DNA from: Nostoc sp. NIES-3756
GTDB lineage: Bacteria > Cyanobacteriota > Cyanobacteriia > Cyanobacteriales > Nostocaceae
Assembly (NCBI RefSeq): GCF_001548375.1
Contig: NZ_AP017295.1
Location: forward strand, 5,603,001-5,667,000
Direction of reading: 5' to 3'
DNA: 64,000 nucleotides
In this document: positions 20,080 to 30,384 of the stretch, in pieces
Position numbering within the stretch: position 1 is the stretch's first letter
How the letters are laid out: each line of letters opens with the position of its first letter
Program-made: the position numbers and the translations under genes
Notes under the pieces: model-generated
Told to the model about the DNA's origin: nothing
Seen by the model: the letters and a program-made list of their open reading frames with translations, nothing else
Database searches by the model: none

Positions 20080-21222
20080 ATGGTTAATTTTGAGGAATAC
20101 TCAAAGCGAATGAAGTCAGATTTAAGTTTGCCCTTAGTTTCAGTTATCATCCCTGCCTATAATGCAGAAAAGTTTATAGGTAGAACATTGCAGTCGGTTT
20201 TATCTCAAACTTATAGAAATATCGAAATTATAGTTGTTGATGATGGTTCTCAAGATAAAACAGCTGAAATAGTCACATCTATGGCTCAAATAGACAATCG
20301 TGTAAGATTACTAAAGCAGTCAAATCAAGGAGTAGCGATCGCACGTAACTTAGCAATAGATAATTCTATAGGAGAGTATATTGCACCAATTGATGCTGAT
20401 GATATTTGGTATGCTCAAAAACTAGAAAAACAGGTGCAATGTCTAGAAAATACTGACTCATCTGTAGGGTTAGTATATGCTTGGACTGCATTAATTGATG
20501 AAGGTGACAACATTATTGGTAACTATAATTCTTGGTATTATTCACATATACATAGTGTAGAAGGAGAAGTGTATAAACATCTGTTGTACACCGACTTTGT
20601 TGGCAATGCTAGTGTGCCATTAATTCGTCGCGTCTGTTTTGATAAAGTTGGTGGTTATAATAGCGAACTAAAAAAGCAAAACGCTCAAGGATGTGAAGAT
20701 TGGGATATATATTTACGAATTGCTGAACATTATAAATTCTCTGTGATAAAAGAATTTTTAGTGGGCTATCGTCAAGTCAGTGGAAGTATGTCTAGATCAT
20801 GTATATCAATGGCAAAATCCTATGATTTAATGATACTTGACTTTCGACAAAAACATTCAGAAATACCTGATTATATCTTTGATTGGTCTGCTAGTTATTT
20901 TCGTTACTATTTAGCATTACAAAGTCTTAAATGTGATGACTATTGGCAGACTATAATTTGGCTATACAAAGCTGTTAGTTTAGATTTTGTACTGCTTTGG
21001 CATGTAGGCGTATATAAATGTCTTTTTCAGATGATTATGCAAATAGGAAAGAAAGTAATTAACAACAATTCTCTTAATTTATCTCGTTTAAGTGATAACG
21101 CCAAGTATTCTCAGCCAAAGCATGATGTTACTCAAATCAAAATCCAAAATCAAGAACCAAGACCTTGGAAGATATATGATATTGTTTTATCTCAAAGATG
21201 GTCTAGTTTGGGGCAAAATTAG
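20080..21222 (+). CDS. GT2 family glycosyltransferase
   Basis: A 380-residue inverting GT-A enzyme that adds a sugar from a nucleotide donor. The start of the fold is PLVSVIIPAYNAEKFIGRTL. VVDDGSQDKT binds nucleotide, and IDADDIWY holds the DxD metal site. GCEDWDIYLRIAE carries the ED pair usual near the acceptor site. An internal ATG at 20110 (MKSDLSLPLVSV) is an alternative start. It closely resembles the enzyme encoded at 30385, and the two bracket the cluster. The extra C-terminal 100 residues look helical and amphipathic. Confidence 0.9.
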   Translation: MVNFEEYSKRMKSDLSLPLVSVIIPAYNAEKFIGRTLQSVLSQTYRNIEIIVVDDGSQDKTAEIVTSMAQIDNRVRLLKQSNQGVAIARNLAIDNSIGEYIAPIDADDIWYAQKLEKQVQCLENTDSSVGLVYAWTALIDEGDNIIGNYNSWYYSHIHSVEGEVYKHLLYTDFVGNASVPLIRRVCFDKVGGYNSELKKQNAQGCEDWDIYLRIAEHYKFSVIKEFLVGYRQVSGSMSRSCISMAKSYDLMILDFRQKHSEIPDYIFDWSASYFRYYLALQSLKCDDYWQTIIWLYKAVSLDFVLLWHVGVYKCLFQMIMQIGKKVINNNSLNLSRLSDNAKYSQPKHDVTQIKIQNQEPRPWKIYDIVLSQRWSSLGQN

Positions 21223-21282
21223 AATTAAACTGTGTTGACAACAAGCTATAAAAAATAGCGGAGATATTTTAAACTAAACAAC

Positions 21283-23076
21283 ATGAAAAAAAATAATATA
21301 TATAGAAATATATTATCTATTTTAAAGTTTTATCCTTGGGCAATTCCTGTAATTGTTATTCTCGGTACATTATCCTCTTTTTTTGAAGGCATAGGCATCA
21401 GTTTGTTTATCCCTTTGCTGCAAAGCCTAGATAATTCATCTTTGACAACAGGTAACAATAACTTTTTAGTTAATGCTCTTAATCAAATATTTATTGATGT
21501 TTCTCCTAATAATCGTTTGATAATTATTGCTATTGCCATCGTCACTAGTATTTCGATAAAAAACTTGTTAATTTATGGTAACAGTATTTTATTTGCTTGG
21601 TTCAACTCGCGCATTGGTCATTACTTGCGCTCAAGAATTTTTCATCAACTTTTAAGCATCAGCTACAGTTTTTTGGAAGGTAATGAATCAGGCAAAATGA
21701 TGAATACTTTGGCTTCGGAAACTTGGCGAACTGGTCAGGCTTTATCAGCATTTATTAGCTTAATCATTACTTCTTGCACAATCTCAGTATTTACTATTTT
21801 GTTGTTATTGCTTTCTTGGCAATTAACTTTATTAGTGGTCATTATCATGGCACTAATATCTATTAGTATTCAGCTACTTACAAGACGAGTAAAATATTTG
21901 GGACAACAAGCAGTCGAAAGCAATGCTGCTCTAGCAACTAGGATGTGGGAAGGGTTAGCAGGGATGAAGGTAATTCGTGCTTTTGGCCGTGAAGATTATG
22001 AGCAAGAACGTTTCGATATAGTTTCTAGAAAGGTACGTAGTACATTTTTTAAACTTGATGTTCTCTCTGCCAGTGTTAACCCAATATCTGAGGTTTTGTC
22101 AGCAGTCTTATTAGTGTGTATTTTAGTTATTACATTACTGCAAGATAAAAGTTCCTTACCACGGCTATTAACTTTTATTTTTATTCTCTACCGCTTACAA
22201 CCGCAAGTAAAACAACTAGATTCTACACGAGTAAGTTTAATTACTTTGTCTAGTGCGGTAGATGATGTTATGTCTCTTTTAAATGATGCTGATAAACCTT
22301 ATATCCGTTCTGGAAATATTAGTTTAAATAAATTCAAAAAAGGAATATATTTTGAATCTGTGAGCTTTGCTTATAATGCTACAGACAAGCCTGCTGTTCA
22401 AGATATTTCTCTTTTCATACCCCAAGGTAAAACTACAGCTATAGTAGGGCCTTCTGGTGCGGGCAAATCCACAATTATCGGCTTGATATGTCGATTTTAT
22501 AATCTGGAAATAGGAGAAATCTATATTGATGATTATCCTCTCAAAGAACTAAATTTGCATGATTGGCGTGAGCAAATTGCCATTGTCAGCCAAGATGTGC
22601 ATATGTTTAGTACGACAGTTTTAGCAAATATTGCTTATGGTCGTTTAGACGCAACAGAGGAGGAAGTTATAGCAGCAGCCAAACTGGCAAATGCCCATCA
22701 ATTTATTAGTGAATTACCTCAAGGATATGATACCAAAGTAGGCGATCGCGGCGTGCGCCTATCAGGAGGACAGAGACAACGCATCGCCCTAGCACGCGCC
22801 ATAGTCCGCAACCCGGAAATTTTGATTCTCGACGAAGCCACAAATGCCCTTGACAGTATTTCCGAACATTTAATTCAAGAAGCTCTCAATACCCTCAGTG
22901 ACAATCGTACCGTCATTGTGATTGCTCATCGCCTTGCCACTATCGAACAAGCGGACAAAATCATTGTATTAAATGCAGGACAAGTCGTTGAACAAGGCAA
23001 TTTACAAGATTTACTCAAGCTAAACGGCCTATTCGCCCAACTTTATGATTTACAACACCGCAGCGCTCATATATAA
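21283..23076 (+). CDS. HepA/MsbA-like ABC exporter
   Basis: A 597-residue half-transporter (membrane domain fused to ATPase). Six transmembrane segments lie in residues about 15-310 (for example WAIPVIVILGTLSSFFEGIGISLFIPLL). The nucleotide-binding domain has Walker A GPSGAGKST, signature LSGGQRQRIALARAI, Walker B ILILDEATNALDS and the switch His in IAHRLAT. It resembles HepA, the exporter needed for the heterocyst envelope polysaccharide of Anabaena, but the neighbours differ enough that I do not assign the symbol. In this context it probably flips or exports a lipid-linked glycan made by the adjacent transferases. Confidence 0.88.
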   Translation: MKKNNIYRNILSILKFYPWAIPVIVILGTLSSFFEGIGISLFIPLLQSLDNSSLTTGNNNFLVNALNQIFIDVSPNNRLIIIAIAIVTSISIKNLLIYGNSILFAWFNSRIGHYLRSRIFHQLLSISYSFLEGNESGKMMNTLASETWRTGQALSAFISLIITSCTISVFTILLLLLSWQLTLLVVIIMALISISIQLLTRRVKYLGQQAVESNAALATRMWEGLAGMKVIRAFGREDYEQERFDIVSRKVRSTFFKLDVLSASVNPISEVLSAVLLVCILVITLLQDKSSLPRLLTFIFILYRLQPQVKQLDSTRVSLITLSSAVDDVMSLLNDADKPYIRSGNISLNKFKKGIYFESVSFAYNATDKPAVQDISLFIPQGKTTAIVGPSGAGKSTIIGLICRFYNLEIGEIYIDDYPLKELNLHDWREQIAIVSQDVHMFSTTVLANIAYGRLDATEEEVIAAAKLANAHQFISELPQGYDTKVGDRGVRLSGGQRQRIALARAIVRNPEILILDEATNALDSISEHLIQEALNTLSDNRTVIVIAHRLATIEQADKIIVLNAGQVVEQGNLQDLLKLNGLFAQLYDLQHRSAHI

Positions 23077-23096
23077 AATGTACTAAATAAATAGTT

Positions 23097-24308
23097 ATGC
23101 CATATAAGATTAAAGAAATAGAATTAACACAACCTCTACCTAGCATTTCCTTATCTCCAGATGAGACAGGTATTGCTCTGATTGTGCGGCGTAACGATAA
23201 ACCTGTTGGGTTTGTTATCCAACAATTTCTAGCAAAAAGTTTGATTTCCAGCGAAGAAATAGCTCAATTAATTGCCAAAGAGATTGGGAGTAAGCTAATT
23301 CAAGAATATTTACAAGAAGAATTAAATTTAGCTATTAAAGAAACTCCCTTTCCCTCACTCACTATTGCTATCTGCACTAAAGACCGACCTGATAATTTAG
23401 CGCGGTGTTTACAATCTTTACAGCAATTAGTCAAACAATCTCCAGAATTAGAAATATTAGTTATAGATAATGCTCCTTGCGACGATCGCACACAAAAATT
23501 AGTCGATTCATTACCTTGGGTGCGTTACGTCCGAGAACCAAAACCAGGATTAGATTTTGCTAGAAATAAAGCTCTACAATCAGCCAAGGGAGAATTTCTC
23601 GCTTTCCTTGATGATGATGTGGTTGTAGATAGGAGATGGTTAACAGGATTAATGACTGCTTGGCGAGAAAACCCTGATGCGGCGGCGTTTACAGGTTTAG
23701 TTTTACCTTATGAATTAGAGACCCAAGCACAAATCTTGTTTGAACAAAGAGGAGGGTTTCGCCGTGGGTTTCAGAAAATTCGCTACGGGCAAATTTTACC
23801 AGGAAATTCTCTACATCCATGTGGTGCGGGTATATTCGGTGCAGGATGTAATATGGCTTTTCGGCGAGAAATTTTATTCAAAATTGGCGGATTTGATGAA
23901 GCTTTAGACACAGGCGCACCCTTACCTGGTGGTGGGGATTTGGATATTTTTTATCGTGTAATTCGCGCAGGTTATACCCTAGTATATGAGCCTGAATATC
24001 TGGTATTTCATCAACACCGACGGGAGTACGAAAAACTACAACGTCAATACTGGAGTTGGGGTCTAGGATTCATGGCTTTTGTGATCAAAGCTTATAAAAC
24101 AGACCCACCACAACGTTCTAAGTTACGCGGTATCATCTTGTGGTGGGTGAAGTATCAACTCAAGCAATTAAGAGATAGTTGGCTAGGAAAGAATGTTTTG
24201 CCAATAAACATGATTTTGGCAGAAATATGGGGTGGCATTGTCGGCTTTTTTGGGGAATATCCTCGTTCTATTAAACGAATTGAAACTATTCGGAGGCAAT
24301 TTTCATGA
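23097..24308 (+). CDS. GT2 glycosyltransferase with N-terminal extension
   Basis: A 403-residue enzyme. Residues 1-80 form a small domain of unknown role shared with the next gene. The GT-A domain follows with SLTIAICTKDRPDNLARCLQSL, the DxD-type site FLDDDVVVDRRWL, and GGGDLDIFYRVIRAG. A late basic region with hydrophobic helices suggests membrane association. The stop overlaps the start of the next gene by 4 bp (ATGA), so translation is probably coupled. Confidence 0.88.
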   Translation: MPYKIKEIELTQPLPSISLSPDETGIALIVRRNDKPVGFVIQQFLAKSLISSEEIAQLIAKEIGSKLIQEYLQEELNLAIKETPFPSLTIAICTKDRPDNLARCLQSLQQLVKQSPELEILVIDNAPCDDRTQKLVDSLPWVRYVREPKPGLDFARNKALQSAKGEFLAFLDDDVVVDRRWLTGLMTAWRENPDAAAFTGLVLPYELETQAQILFEQRGGFRRGFQKIRYGQILPGNSLHPCGAGIFGAGCNMAFRREILFKIGGFDEALDTGAPLPGGGDLDIFYRVIRAGYTLVYEPEYLVFHQHRREYEKLQRQYWSWGLGFMAFVIKAYKTDPPQRSKLRGIILWWVKYQLKQLRDSWLGKNVLPINMILAEIWGGIVGFFGEYPRSIKRIETIRRQFS

Positions 24309-25678
24309 GTAAATTTGCTCCTTGGAAAATATTAGATATTGATTTGAGTGAAGATATTCCCGAACTAAATATTGAACCCAATTATCAAGGAATATATGCT
24401 GTTTTTTGGTGGCGGGGTATCCCTCTGGGCGATCGCGAAATTTTTGCTTCCGATTTACCTCTAAGAGCCAGCGCACTGCGGAACTTAGCTATAGAAGCTA
24501 TCACTCCAGCTATCGGCGATCGCCTCCTCAAAAATGGCTTCAAAGCACCCTTACCCGTGACTTATCCCGATCCTGCATGGGATAAACCACCAGATTTTCA
24601 CGCTTTGTTAGCTTTGCAGCAACCCCTCCAGCAACTTCAACAAACCTACGCGCAACCAGTCAATAATTCTATATCCGTGGTCATTTGTACGCGCAATCGA
24701 CCAGAACAACTAGCACGATGTTTGCGATCGCTACTTAATTTATCTCAACCACCACAACAAATTATTGTTGTTGACAATGCGCCCTCAGACGATACCACAC
24801 GAGAGATAGTTGCACAGATACCCCAAGTGCAGTACGTATTAGAACCCATACCCGGATTAAGCAAAGCGCGGAATACAGGTATTCATCACGCCACTGGAGA
24901 GATTATTGCTTTTACAGATGATGATGTAGAAGTTCACCCAGACTGGTGTGTGCGTTTACAGCAAGCCTTTGTGAATCCCCAAGTTTTAGCTGTTACTGGA
25001 CTGATGCTCCCGGCTGAACTGGAAACAGAAGCGCAATACATCTTCCATAAAGGCTCAGGGAGTTCAGCTTGGGATTACCGCGCCATCAATCATGATATGC
25101 AGTTTTTTGAAAATATGAAGCATCGCGGTGTTCCTGTGTGGCGCATTGGAGCTGGTGCAAACATGGCTTTTCGCCGTCAAGCATTTGAATTAGTCGGGTA
25201 CTTCGATGAACGACTAGGCGCAGGCGCATCTGGATGTAGTGAGGATTCGGAAATGTGGTACAGAATCTTGGCTGAAGGTTGGATTTGTCGTTATGAACCC
25301 ACATCTGTAGTTTTTCATTACCATCGCCGTGACATTGAAGCTTTTAAATCCCAAGCTTATCAATATATGCGTGGTCATGTGACAGCTTTATTAGTACAGT
25401 TTGCTAATTACCAACATTGGGGGAATTTGCGGCGTTTATGTTTAACTTTGCCTAAAAATTATTTAGTCGCAATTTTACGACCGCTCAAGTATGGTTTTTC
25501 GCCGCGATATAGTTCTGTATTTACAGAGATATTAGGTTGTGTATCAGGAATCCAGTTTTATCTCAACAATAGAAAAAAACCAGCTTGGTCAACTCCTGTG
25601 GTTAATTCAAAATCCCCTACGGAAAGCAATTTACAAAATTCACAATTAATCACCTCATCAATCAAGCCAGGTAATTAA
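24305..25678 (+). CDS. GT2 glycosyltransferase, paralogue of the preceding gene
   Basis: A 457-residue protein with the same two-part layout as its upstream neighbour. An N-terminal domain (APWKILDIDLSEDIPELNI...) precedes a GT-A domain with SISVVICTRNRPEQLARCLRSL, FTDDDVEVHPDW and CSEDSEMWYRILAEGW. It probably arose by tandem duplication. It overlaps the upstream gene by 4 bp and is followed 2 bp later by the next transferase, placing it firmly within one operon. Confidence 0.88.
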   Translation: MSKFAPWKILDIDLSEDIPELNIEPNYQGIYAVFWWRGIPLGDREIFASDLPLRASALRNLAIEAITPAIGDRLLKNGFKAPLPVTYPDPAWDKPPDFHALLALQQPLQQLQQTYAQPVNNSISVVICTRNRPEQLARCLRSLLNLSQPPQQIIVVDNAPSDDTTREIVAQIPQVQYVLEPIPGLSKARNTGIHHATGEIIAFTDDDVEVHPDWCVRLQQAFVNPQVLAVTGLMLPAELETEAQYIFHKGSGSSAWDYRAINHDMQFFENMKHRGVPVWRIGAGANMAFRRQAFELVGYFDERLGAGASGCSEDSEMWYRILAEGWICRYEPTSVVFHYHRRDIEAFKSQAYQYMRGHVTALLVQFANYQHWGNLRRLCLTLPKNYLVAILRPLKYGFSPRYSSVFTEILGCVSGIQFYLNNRKKPAWSTPVVNSKSPTESNLQNSQLITSSIKPGN

Positions 25679-25680
25679 AT

Positions 25681-26679
25681 ATGGATAAACTGATATCTAT
25701 TGACTTAATTATTTGCACTTATAACAACGCTGGCTTACTCGATCAAGTTTTAAATAAAATTGCTCAACAACAGATTCCAGCTAATGTAAAGTGGACAGTT
25801 TTAGTTGTCAATAATAACTGCACTGATGAAACCCCATCTGTTGTAAAAAAATACATCCAATCTCACAACATACCTCAATTATCTATGGTTTTAGAGCCGA
25901 AACAAGGCTTGAATCATGCCCGTGCTTGCGGTATCCAAAATACTACCGGAGATTGGTTTGCCTTTGTTGATGATGATTGTATGTTAGACCCTGATTGGGT
26001 AGCACAAGCTGCTAAATTTGCTGCCATGAATCCAGACTGTGGTGCATTTGGTGGCAAAGTAATTTTAGATTGGGAAACGCCACCACCTGCTTATGTATTA
26101 AAGTACGGTTATTCCTTTGCCCAACAAGACCACGGCATGAATATTATGCAGCCAAATTGTTTAGTTGGTGCAGGATTAATTATTAGTAGAAAAGCCATTT
26201 TACATACTAACTGGCTGAATGAACAATTTTTGAGCGATCGCGTAGGTAAAAAGTTAGTTTCTGGCGGCGATGTCGAAATTGTTTTACGCATCCGCAGTGC
26301 AGGTTACGATATTTGGTACACTCCCGCCTGCAAATTATTACACTATATTCCTGCCAGACGTACCGAACATCAGTACCTAGTTAACATCAATTACGGTTTA
26401 GGAATTAGTCAGTTAATGGGGGATAGCTTAACCTGGAGTTATTCCTATAAACGGTTAATTTTGGAATCTATTTATTCAACCTTCATAGCTACAGTTGAAA
26501 TTGCTAAACAAGCCCTCAAAGCTAGGTTAAAGCGCGGTTATCTGGAAGCAGTAGAAATTCCTATTGTTTGGGGCTTTATTCTGGGCAAATGGACTGGAAT
26601 ATTAAGACTAGTCAAGATGAATCAACAACAAAGACAAAAATTAATAGGTTCTGCAAAATTAGTTCATATAAATAGTTAA
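25681..26679 (+). CDS. GT2 family glycosyltransferase
   Basis: A 332-residue enzyme with SIDLIICTYNNAGLLDQVL, donor-site VVNNNCTDET, DxD-type FVDDDCMLDPDW and GGDVEIVLRIRSAG. The C-terminus has a hydrophobic amphipathic stretch. It is shorter than the neighbouring pair and lacks their N-terminal domain. Spacing of 2 bp upstream and 5 bp downstream shows co-transcription. The sugar specificity cannot be read from the sequence. Confidence 0.88.
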   Translation: MDKLISIDLIICTYNNAGLLDQVLNKIAQQQIPANVKWTVLVVNNNCTDETPSVVKKYIQSHNIPQLSMVLEPKQGLNHARACGIQNTTGDWFAFVDDDCMLDPDWVAQAAKFAAMNPDCGAFGGKVILDWETPPPAYVLKYGYSFAQQDHGMNIMQPNCLVGAGLIISRKAILHTNWLNEQFLSDRVGKKLVSGGDVEIVLRIRSAGYDIWYTPACKLLHYIPARRTEHQYLVNINYGLGISQLMGDSLTWSYSYKRLILESIYSTFIATVEIAKQALKARLKRGYLEAVEIPIVWGFILGKWTGILRLVKMNQQQRQKLIGSAKLVHINS

Positions 26680-26684
26680 ATAAT

Positions 26685-27449
26685 ATGGTTACTTTATCTG
26701 TAAAACCCAATCATTTCAAACTGCCTTTAGATAAATTTTTAGCCTGCAATCCTTTTGCCGAACCGCTAACTCAAGGATTTTTTTATCGGGAAAAGATGCG
26801 TGCTATTCATCATATCGCCCCTGAGCAAGAATTAGCGAAAATTCTCGAAGTCGGTGGCGGACAAAGTGGCTTAACAGCTTTACTCTATCCCCAAACCAAA
26901 ATCACTAACATAGACTTTAATCCAGAATACGCCAAAGCACCTTGTAATCAACAAGAGCGAGTCAACTTTGTTTGTGGTGATGCGACAGCTTTACCCTTTG
27001 CAAATGCGTCTTTTGATGCAGTAACAATGTTCGATTTATTAGAACATGTACCAGATGATCAAAAAGCCATATCAGAGGCTTTAAGAGTATTACGTCCAAA
27101 GGGATTTTTGTTAATTAGTACCCCCAACGAAAACTGGCGCTTTCCCTACTACAAATTTATGCAATCTATTTGTCCTAGCGAAGCCGAAGTGATGGCAGAA
27201 TGGGGTCATGTCAGAAGGGGTTACACCTTAGCAGAACTTCAAGCTTTAATTAATTTACCTTGTCAAAAATATGCTACTTTTATCAACCCATTCACTGTTT
27301 TAGGTCATGATGTAGCATTTTCTAAGTTATCCCATTGGCAGCGTCGTATTTTATGTACAGTGCTGAGTCCTGTAACCTGGGTTAGTTATTATTTGCATAA
27401 GCCGCAAGCATTAGGCACAGAAACCGCTTCAATTTGGCAAAAAGCCTAA
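26685..27449 (+). CDS. class I SAM-dependent methyltransferase
   Basis: A 254-residue protein. Motif I is ILEVGGGQSGLTALL, motif II region ITNIDFNPEYA, then FVCGDATALPF, motif IV FDAVTMFDLLEHV and motif V region LRPKGFLLISTPN, the pattern of methyltransferase type 11 enzymes. Placed 5 bp after a glycosyltransferase and 10 bp before a membrane transferase, it probably methylates a sugar or lipid-linked intermediate of the same polysaccharide. Confidence 0.87.
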   Translation: MVTLSVKPNHFKLPLDKFLACNPFAEPLTQGFFYREKMRAIHHIAPEQELAKILEVGGGQSGLTALLYPQTKITNIDFNPEYAKAPCNQQERVNFVCGDATALPFANASFDAVTMFDLLEHVPDDQKAISEALRVLRPKGFLLISTPNENWRFPYYKFMQSICPSEAEVMAEWGHVRRGYTLAELQALINLPCQKYATFINPFTVLGHDVAFSKLSHWQRRILCTVLSPVTWVSYYLHKPQALGTETASIWQKA

Positions 27450-27459
27450 AATTGTAATC

Positions 27460-29022
27460 ATGAAAATCAGCCGTTCTTTTTATCTATTAATAGCCATATT
27501 GATGGTAGCAGCGATACTACGGCTTCAACACATCAATCAGCCATTTGATGATGCTTTTAGTTGGCGACAGTCGAGTACGGCAATGATGGCAGAAAATTTC
27601 TATCGTCGAAACTGGAATATTTTTTATCCGGAAGTGAGTTGGCATGGCCCTGGGACTAGTTACAATGGACGGGAATTTCAAACAGTAAGTTATATAGCTG
27701 CACTTTTATATATTCCCTTTGGTCAGCATGATTGGATAGGTCGTTTAATTCCAGTCATATTTGGTTTGTGGGGGATATTTGCTTTATACCAACTCGTGCG
27801 TCGTGTATGGGATGAAGAACACGCGCTGGCGAGTGCGACAATGATAGCGATTTTACCAGGAAGTATTTTTATTGAAAGGTCGTTTCTCCCCGACCCGGCA
27901 ATGGTTTCACTGATGACGACTAGTTTCTGGATGCTAGTAGTATATGTGCAAACAGAACGCTTTCGCTATTTGATGCTGGCAAGTGCGATCGCGATTTGGG
28001 GTTTATTAACCAAAATTCCTGGCTTAATTGTCGGTATACCAATGCTTTATGCAGTTCTTACAATCTTCGCCAGTAGAAGAGTTCTCAATTACAAAAAGCT
28101 GGTGATCATCGGTCTGGCTGGTGTGATCACCCTCTTACCAGTATTAATTTATTACCTATGGGCAAGACATCTTGCTCTTTCTTATCCACCTTACCATTTT
28201 GCTGGTTCGGGTAACTGGCTTTGGCATCAAGGTTTAGATAAATGGTGGGAGCAACAATATTTTTTCCCTCTTCTCAGCCAGCGTTTTCGCGGTTGGATGT
28301 GGACTCTACCAGTTATCATTCTTGTTGTATTCGGTCTTTTGTGTAAACCTCCAAAGAAAGCAAACAAAGATAAAGCACCTTGGTTATTTCATTGGTGGTT
28401 ATTAGGAGGGATTCTTTACTACATTATTGGAGCCAAAGAACTTGTTGATAATCCTTGGAATTTTCATATTATCAATCCGGCTGCGGCTGCACTAGCAGGT
28501 CATGGAATCATTGTCATTACCTCTTGCGCTTCCCACATTTTTGGCTCACCCGCCTCATCATTATTAGCAGGATTAATCATATTGCTCATAGGTAAAGTCG
28601 GAATGAGCAGCCTGAACTCTATGTATATGCCCTATGCCAACGATAGCTACAAACTAGGCTTGGCTTTACGTCAACTTAGCCAACCTCAAGAACTAGTTCT
28701 CACAATGGCTAATGATTTAGGCGATCCTATTCCTATCTACTATAGTCGGCGGAGAGGTTGGGTATTTCCACCAGCCCAAAAAGACCAATCTTGGGCTGAA
28801 TTACCTCAAGATGACACTCAATCCATACAACTATTTGAGAATCTGCGTGTTGAAGGCGCTGATTTGTTTGGAGTTGTCAACAATCAGCTACAAGAACTTT
28901 GGCAAAACCATCTTAAATTCATGCAATATATCGAGCGTACTTGTCAACGTGAACAAGAAAATGGAGAGTTTGTAATTTATCGCATCCTCAAGCAAAAAAA
29001 GTCTTCATCTGCTCATGAGTAA
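27460..29022 (+). CDS. GT39/ArnT-like integral membrane glycosyltransferase
   Basis: A 520-residue protein with about ten transmembrane segments. The first periplasmic loop begins INQPFDDAFSWRQSSTAMMAENFYRR; the acidic residues after the first helix are the catalytic feature of dolichyl-phosphate-mannose mannosyltransferase-like GT-C enzymes. A soluble C-terminal segment follows. Such enzymes use polyprenyl-phosphate sugars on the outer face of the membrane, fitting late modification of an exported glycan. It overlaps the next gene by 8 bp. Confidence 0.8.
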   Translation: MKISRSFYLLIAILMVAAILRLQHINQPFDDAFSWRQSSTAMMAENFYRRNWNIFYPEVSWHGPGTSYNGREFQTVSYIAALLYIPFGQHDWIGRLIPVIFGLWGIFALYQLVRRVWDEEHALASATMIAILPGSIFIERSFLPDPAMVSLMTTSFWMLVVYVQTERFRYLMLASAIAIWGLLTKIPGLIVGIPMLYAVLTIFASRRVLNYKKLVIIGLAGVITLLPVLIYYLWARHLALSYPPYHFAGSGNWLWHQGLDKWWEQQYFFPLLSQRFRGWMWTLPVIILVVFGLLCKPPKKANKDKAPWLFHWWLLGGILYYIIGAKELVDNPWNFHIINPAAAALAGHGIIVITSCASHIFGSPASSLLAGLIILLIGKVGMSSLNSMYMPYANDSYKLGLALRQLSQPQELVLTMANDLGDPIPIYYSRRRGWVFPPAQKDQSWAELPQDDTQSIQLFENLRVEGADLFGVVNNQLQELWQNHLKFMQYIERTCQREQENGEFVIYRILKQKKSSSAHE

Positions 29023-30349
29023 CCAATCATACACCATAGCCCTTTTACATTGGGGCGATTTAATTGAAGATTTTTTAGACACCATTGGTGTGAGTTTTGA
29101 GGCTTTTTGCAACGAAATGTCCGGTGGCTGGATGTTCGGTTATATCGAGGCGTTAAAGTTAGCTAATGTGCGGACTGTGCTGTTTTGTATTTCCGCGCGG
29201 GTGAATGAACCTGTGCGTCACACCCACAAGCCGACAGGTGCAACTATCTGTGTACTACCTGCATCTAAACTTTATCAAGTCGTGCGTCGTCCTATGTTGC
29301 AGCCTTACGGCTGGACTGTCAAAGAGGTATTTGGCCATGTGTCGGGTATCCGCCGTCCTTTTTTGGGAGTGCTAAAAGATGCTGCACCTTATCTAGCCAC
29401 CCCAATATTACATCTTGCCCGTGAACTGCGGCGTGAAGGATGTGAAGCTATTTTGTGTCAAGAATACGAATATGGGCGGTTTGATGTTTGTGTATTGTTG
29501 GGGCGATTGTTAAATTTACCTGTATTTGCCACTTTTCAAGGGGGAGACTTTCAACTTTCGCGCTGGGAACGTTTTTTACGTCCCTTGGCACTCTCAGCCT
29601 GCGCGGGTTTAGTCGTAGCCACCCAAACCGAAGCCCAGAGGTTACAGTCTCGCTACAATTTTCCATCTGCAAAGATAGCCAGGATTTTTAACCCGATGGA
29701 TGTGGCGCATTGGCATAAACGCGATGGGCTACGCCCCGCCATAGGCGATCGCACTCAAGCTAGAACAACTTTAAATATTCCCTTAGATGCCCAGGTTGTA
29801 GTTTATCACGGGCGGATAGAAATCTATCGTAAAGGGCTAGATATCCTCATGGATGCTTGGCAACATATCTGCCAACAGCGCCCTGATAGGGATTTAAGGT
29901 TATTACTTGTGGGTACTGGTTCTGACGCAGAAAAATTAGCTCAATTGATTACCGAGAAGCAGTTATCTGGCGTGATTTGGAAAAATGAATACATCCGCGA
30001 TCGCACCATGATCCAACTCTATTTATCTGCTGCGAATGTCTACACCCTGCCTTCCCGCCACGAAGGTTTTCCCGTTGCACCCATCGAAGCCATGTCTTCC
30101 AGTCTACCAGTAGTAGCTACAGATGCCCCTGGTGTTCCTGATATTTTACCAGATGGGGAATTATCAGGAGGAATTATTGTACCCCGTGAAGATAGCACAG
30201 CCCTAGCTCAAGCCCTTAGTTCCATTTTAGACAACCCAACCTGGGGATATGAACTAGGTAAACGCGCTCGCGATCGCGCCGAAACAGCTTTTTCTCTAGA
30301 AGCGATTGGCCAGCAACTACGTGAATTTTTACTAATAAATAAAAGCTGA
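29015..30349 (+). CDS. GT4 family glycosyltransferase
   Basis: A 444-residue GT-B enzyme. The C-terminal Rossmann half has VVYHGRIEIYRKGLDILMDAW, LLLVGTGSDAEKL and the retaining-enzyme motif LPSRHEGFPVAPIEAMSSSLPVVATDAPGVPDI (EX7E type). The N-terminal half is more divergent and carries many aromatic residues. It overlaps the upstream membrane transferase by 8 bp, and the next GT2 gene follows after 35 bp. Confidence 0.9.
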   Translation: MSNQSYTIALLHWGDLIEDFLDTIGVSFEAFCNEMSGGWMFGYIEALKLANVRTVLFCISARVNEPVRHTHKPTGATICVLPASKLYQVVRRPMLQPYGWTVKEVFGHVSGIRRPFLGVLKDAAPYLATPILHLARELRREGCEAILCQEYEYGRFDVCVLLGRLLNLPVFATFQGGDFQLSRWERFLRPLALSACAGLVVATQTEAQRLQSRYNFPSAKIARIFNPMDVAHWHKRDGLRPAIGDRTQARTTLNIPLDAQVVVYHGRIEIYRKGLDILMDAWQHICQQRPDRDLRLLLVGTGSDAEKLAQLITEKQLSGVIWKNEYIRDRTMIQLYLSAANVYTLPSRHEGFPVAPIEAMSSSLPVVATDAPGVPDILPDGELSGGIIVPREDSTALAQALSSILDNPTWGYELGKRARDRAETAFSLEAIGQQLREFLLINKS

Positions 30350-30384
30350 ATTTTTATCCATACAAATTAATTCTGGTAAGGATT

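Noticed and set aside
21283..23076. Assigning the symbol hepA
   Set aside because: The exporter resembles HepA, but similar ABC proteins are numerous in Nostoc and the neighbouring genes do not clearly match the known hep island.
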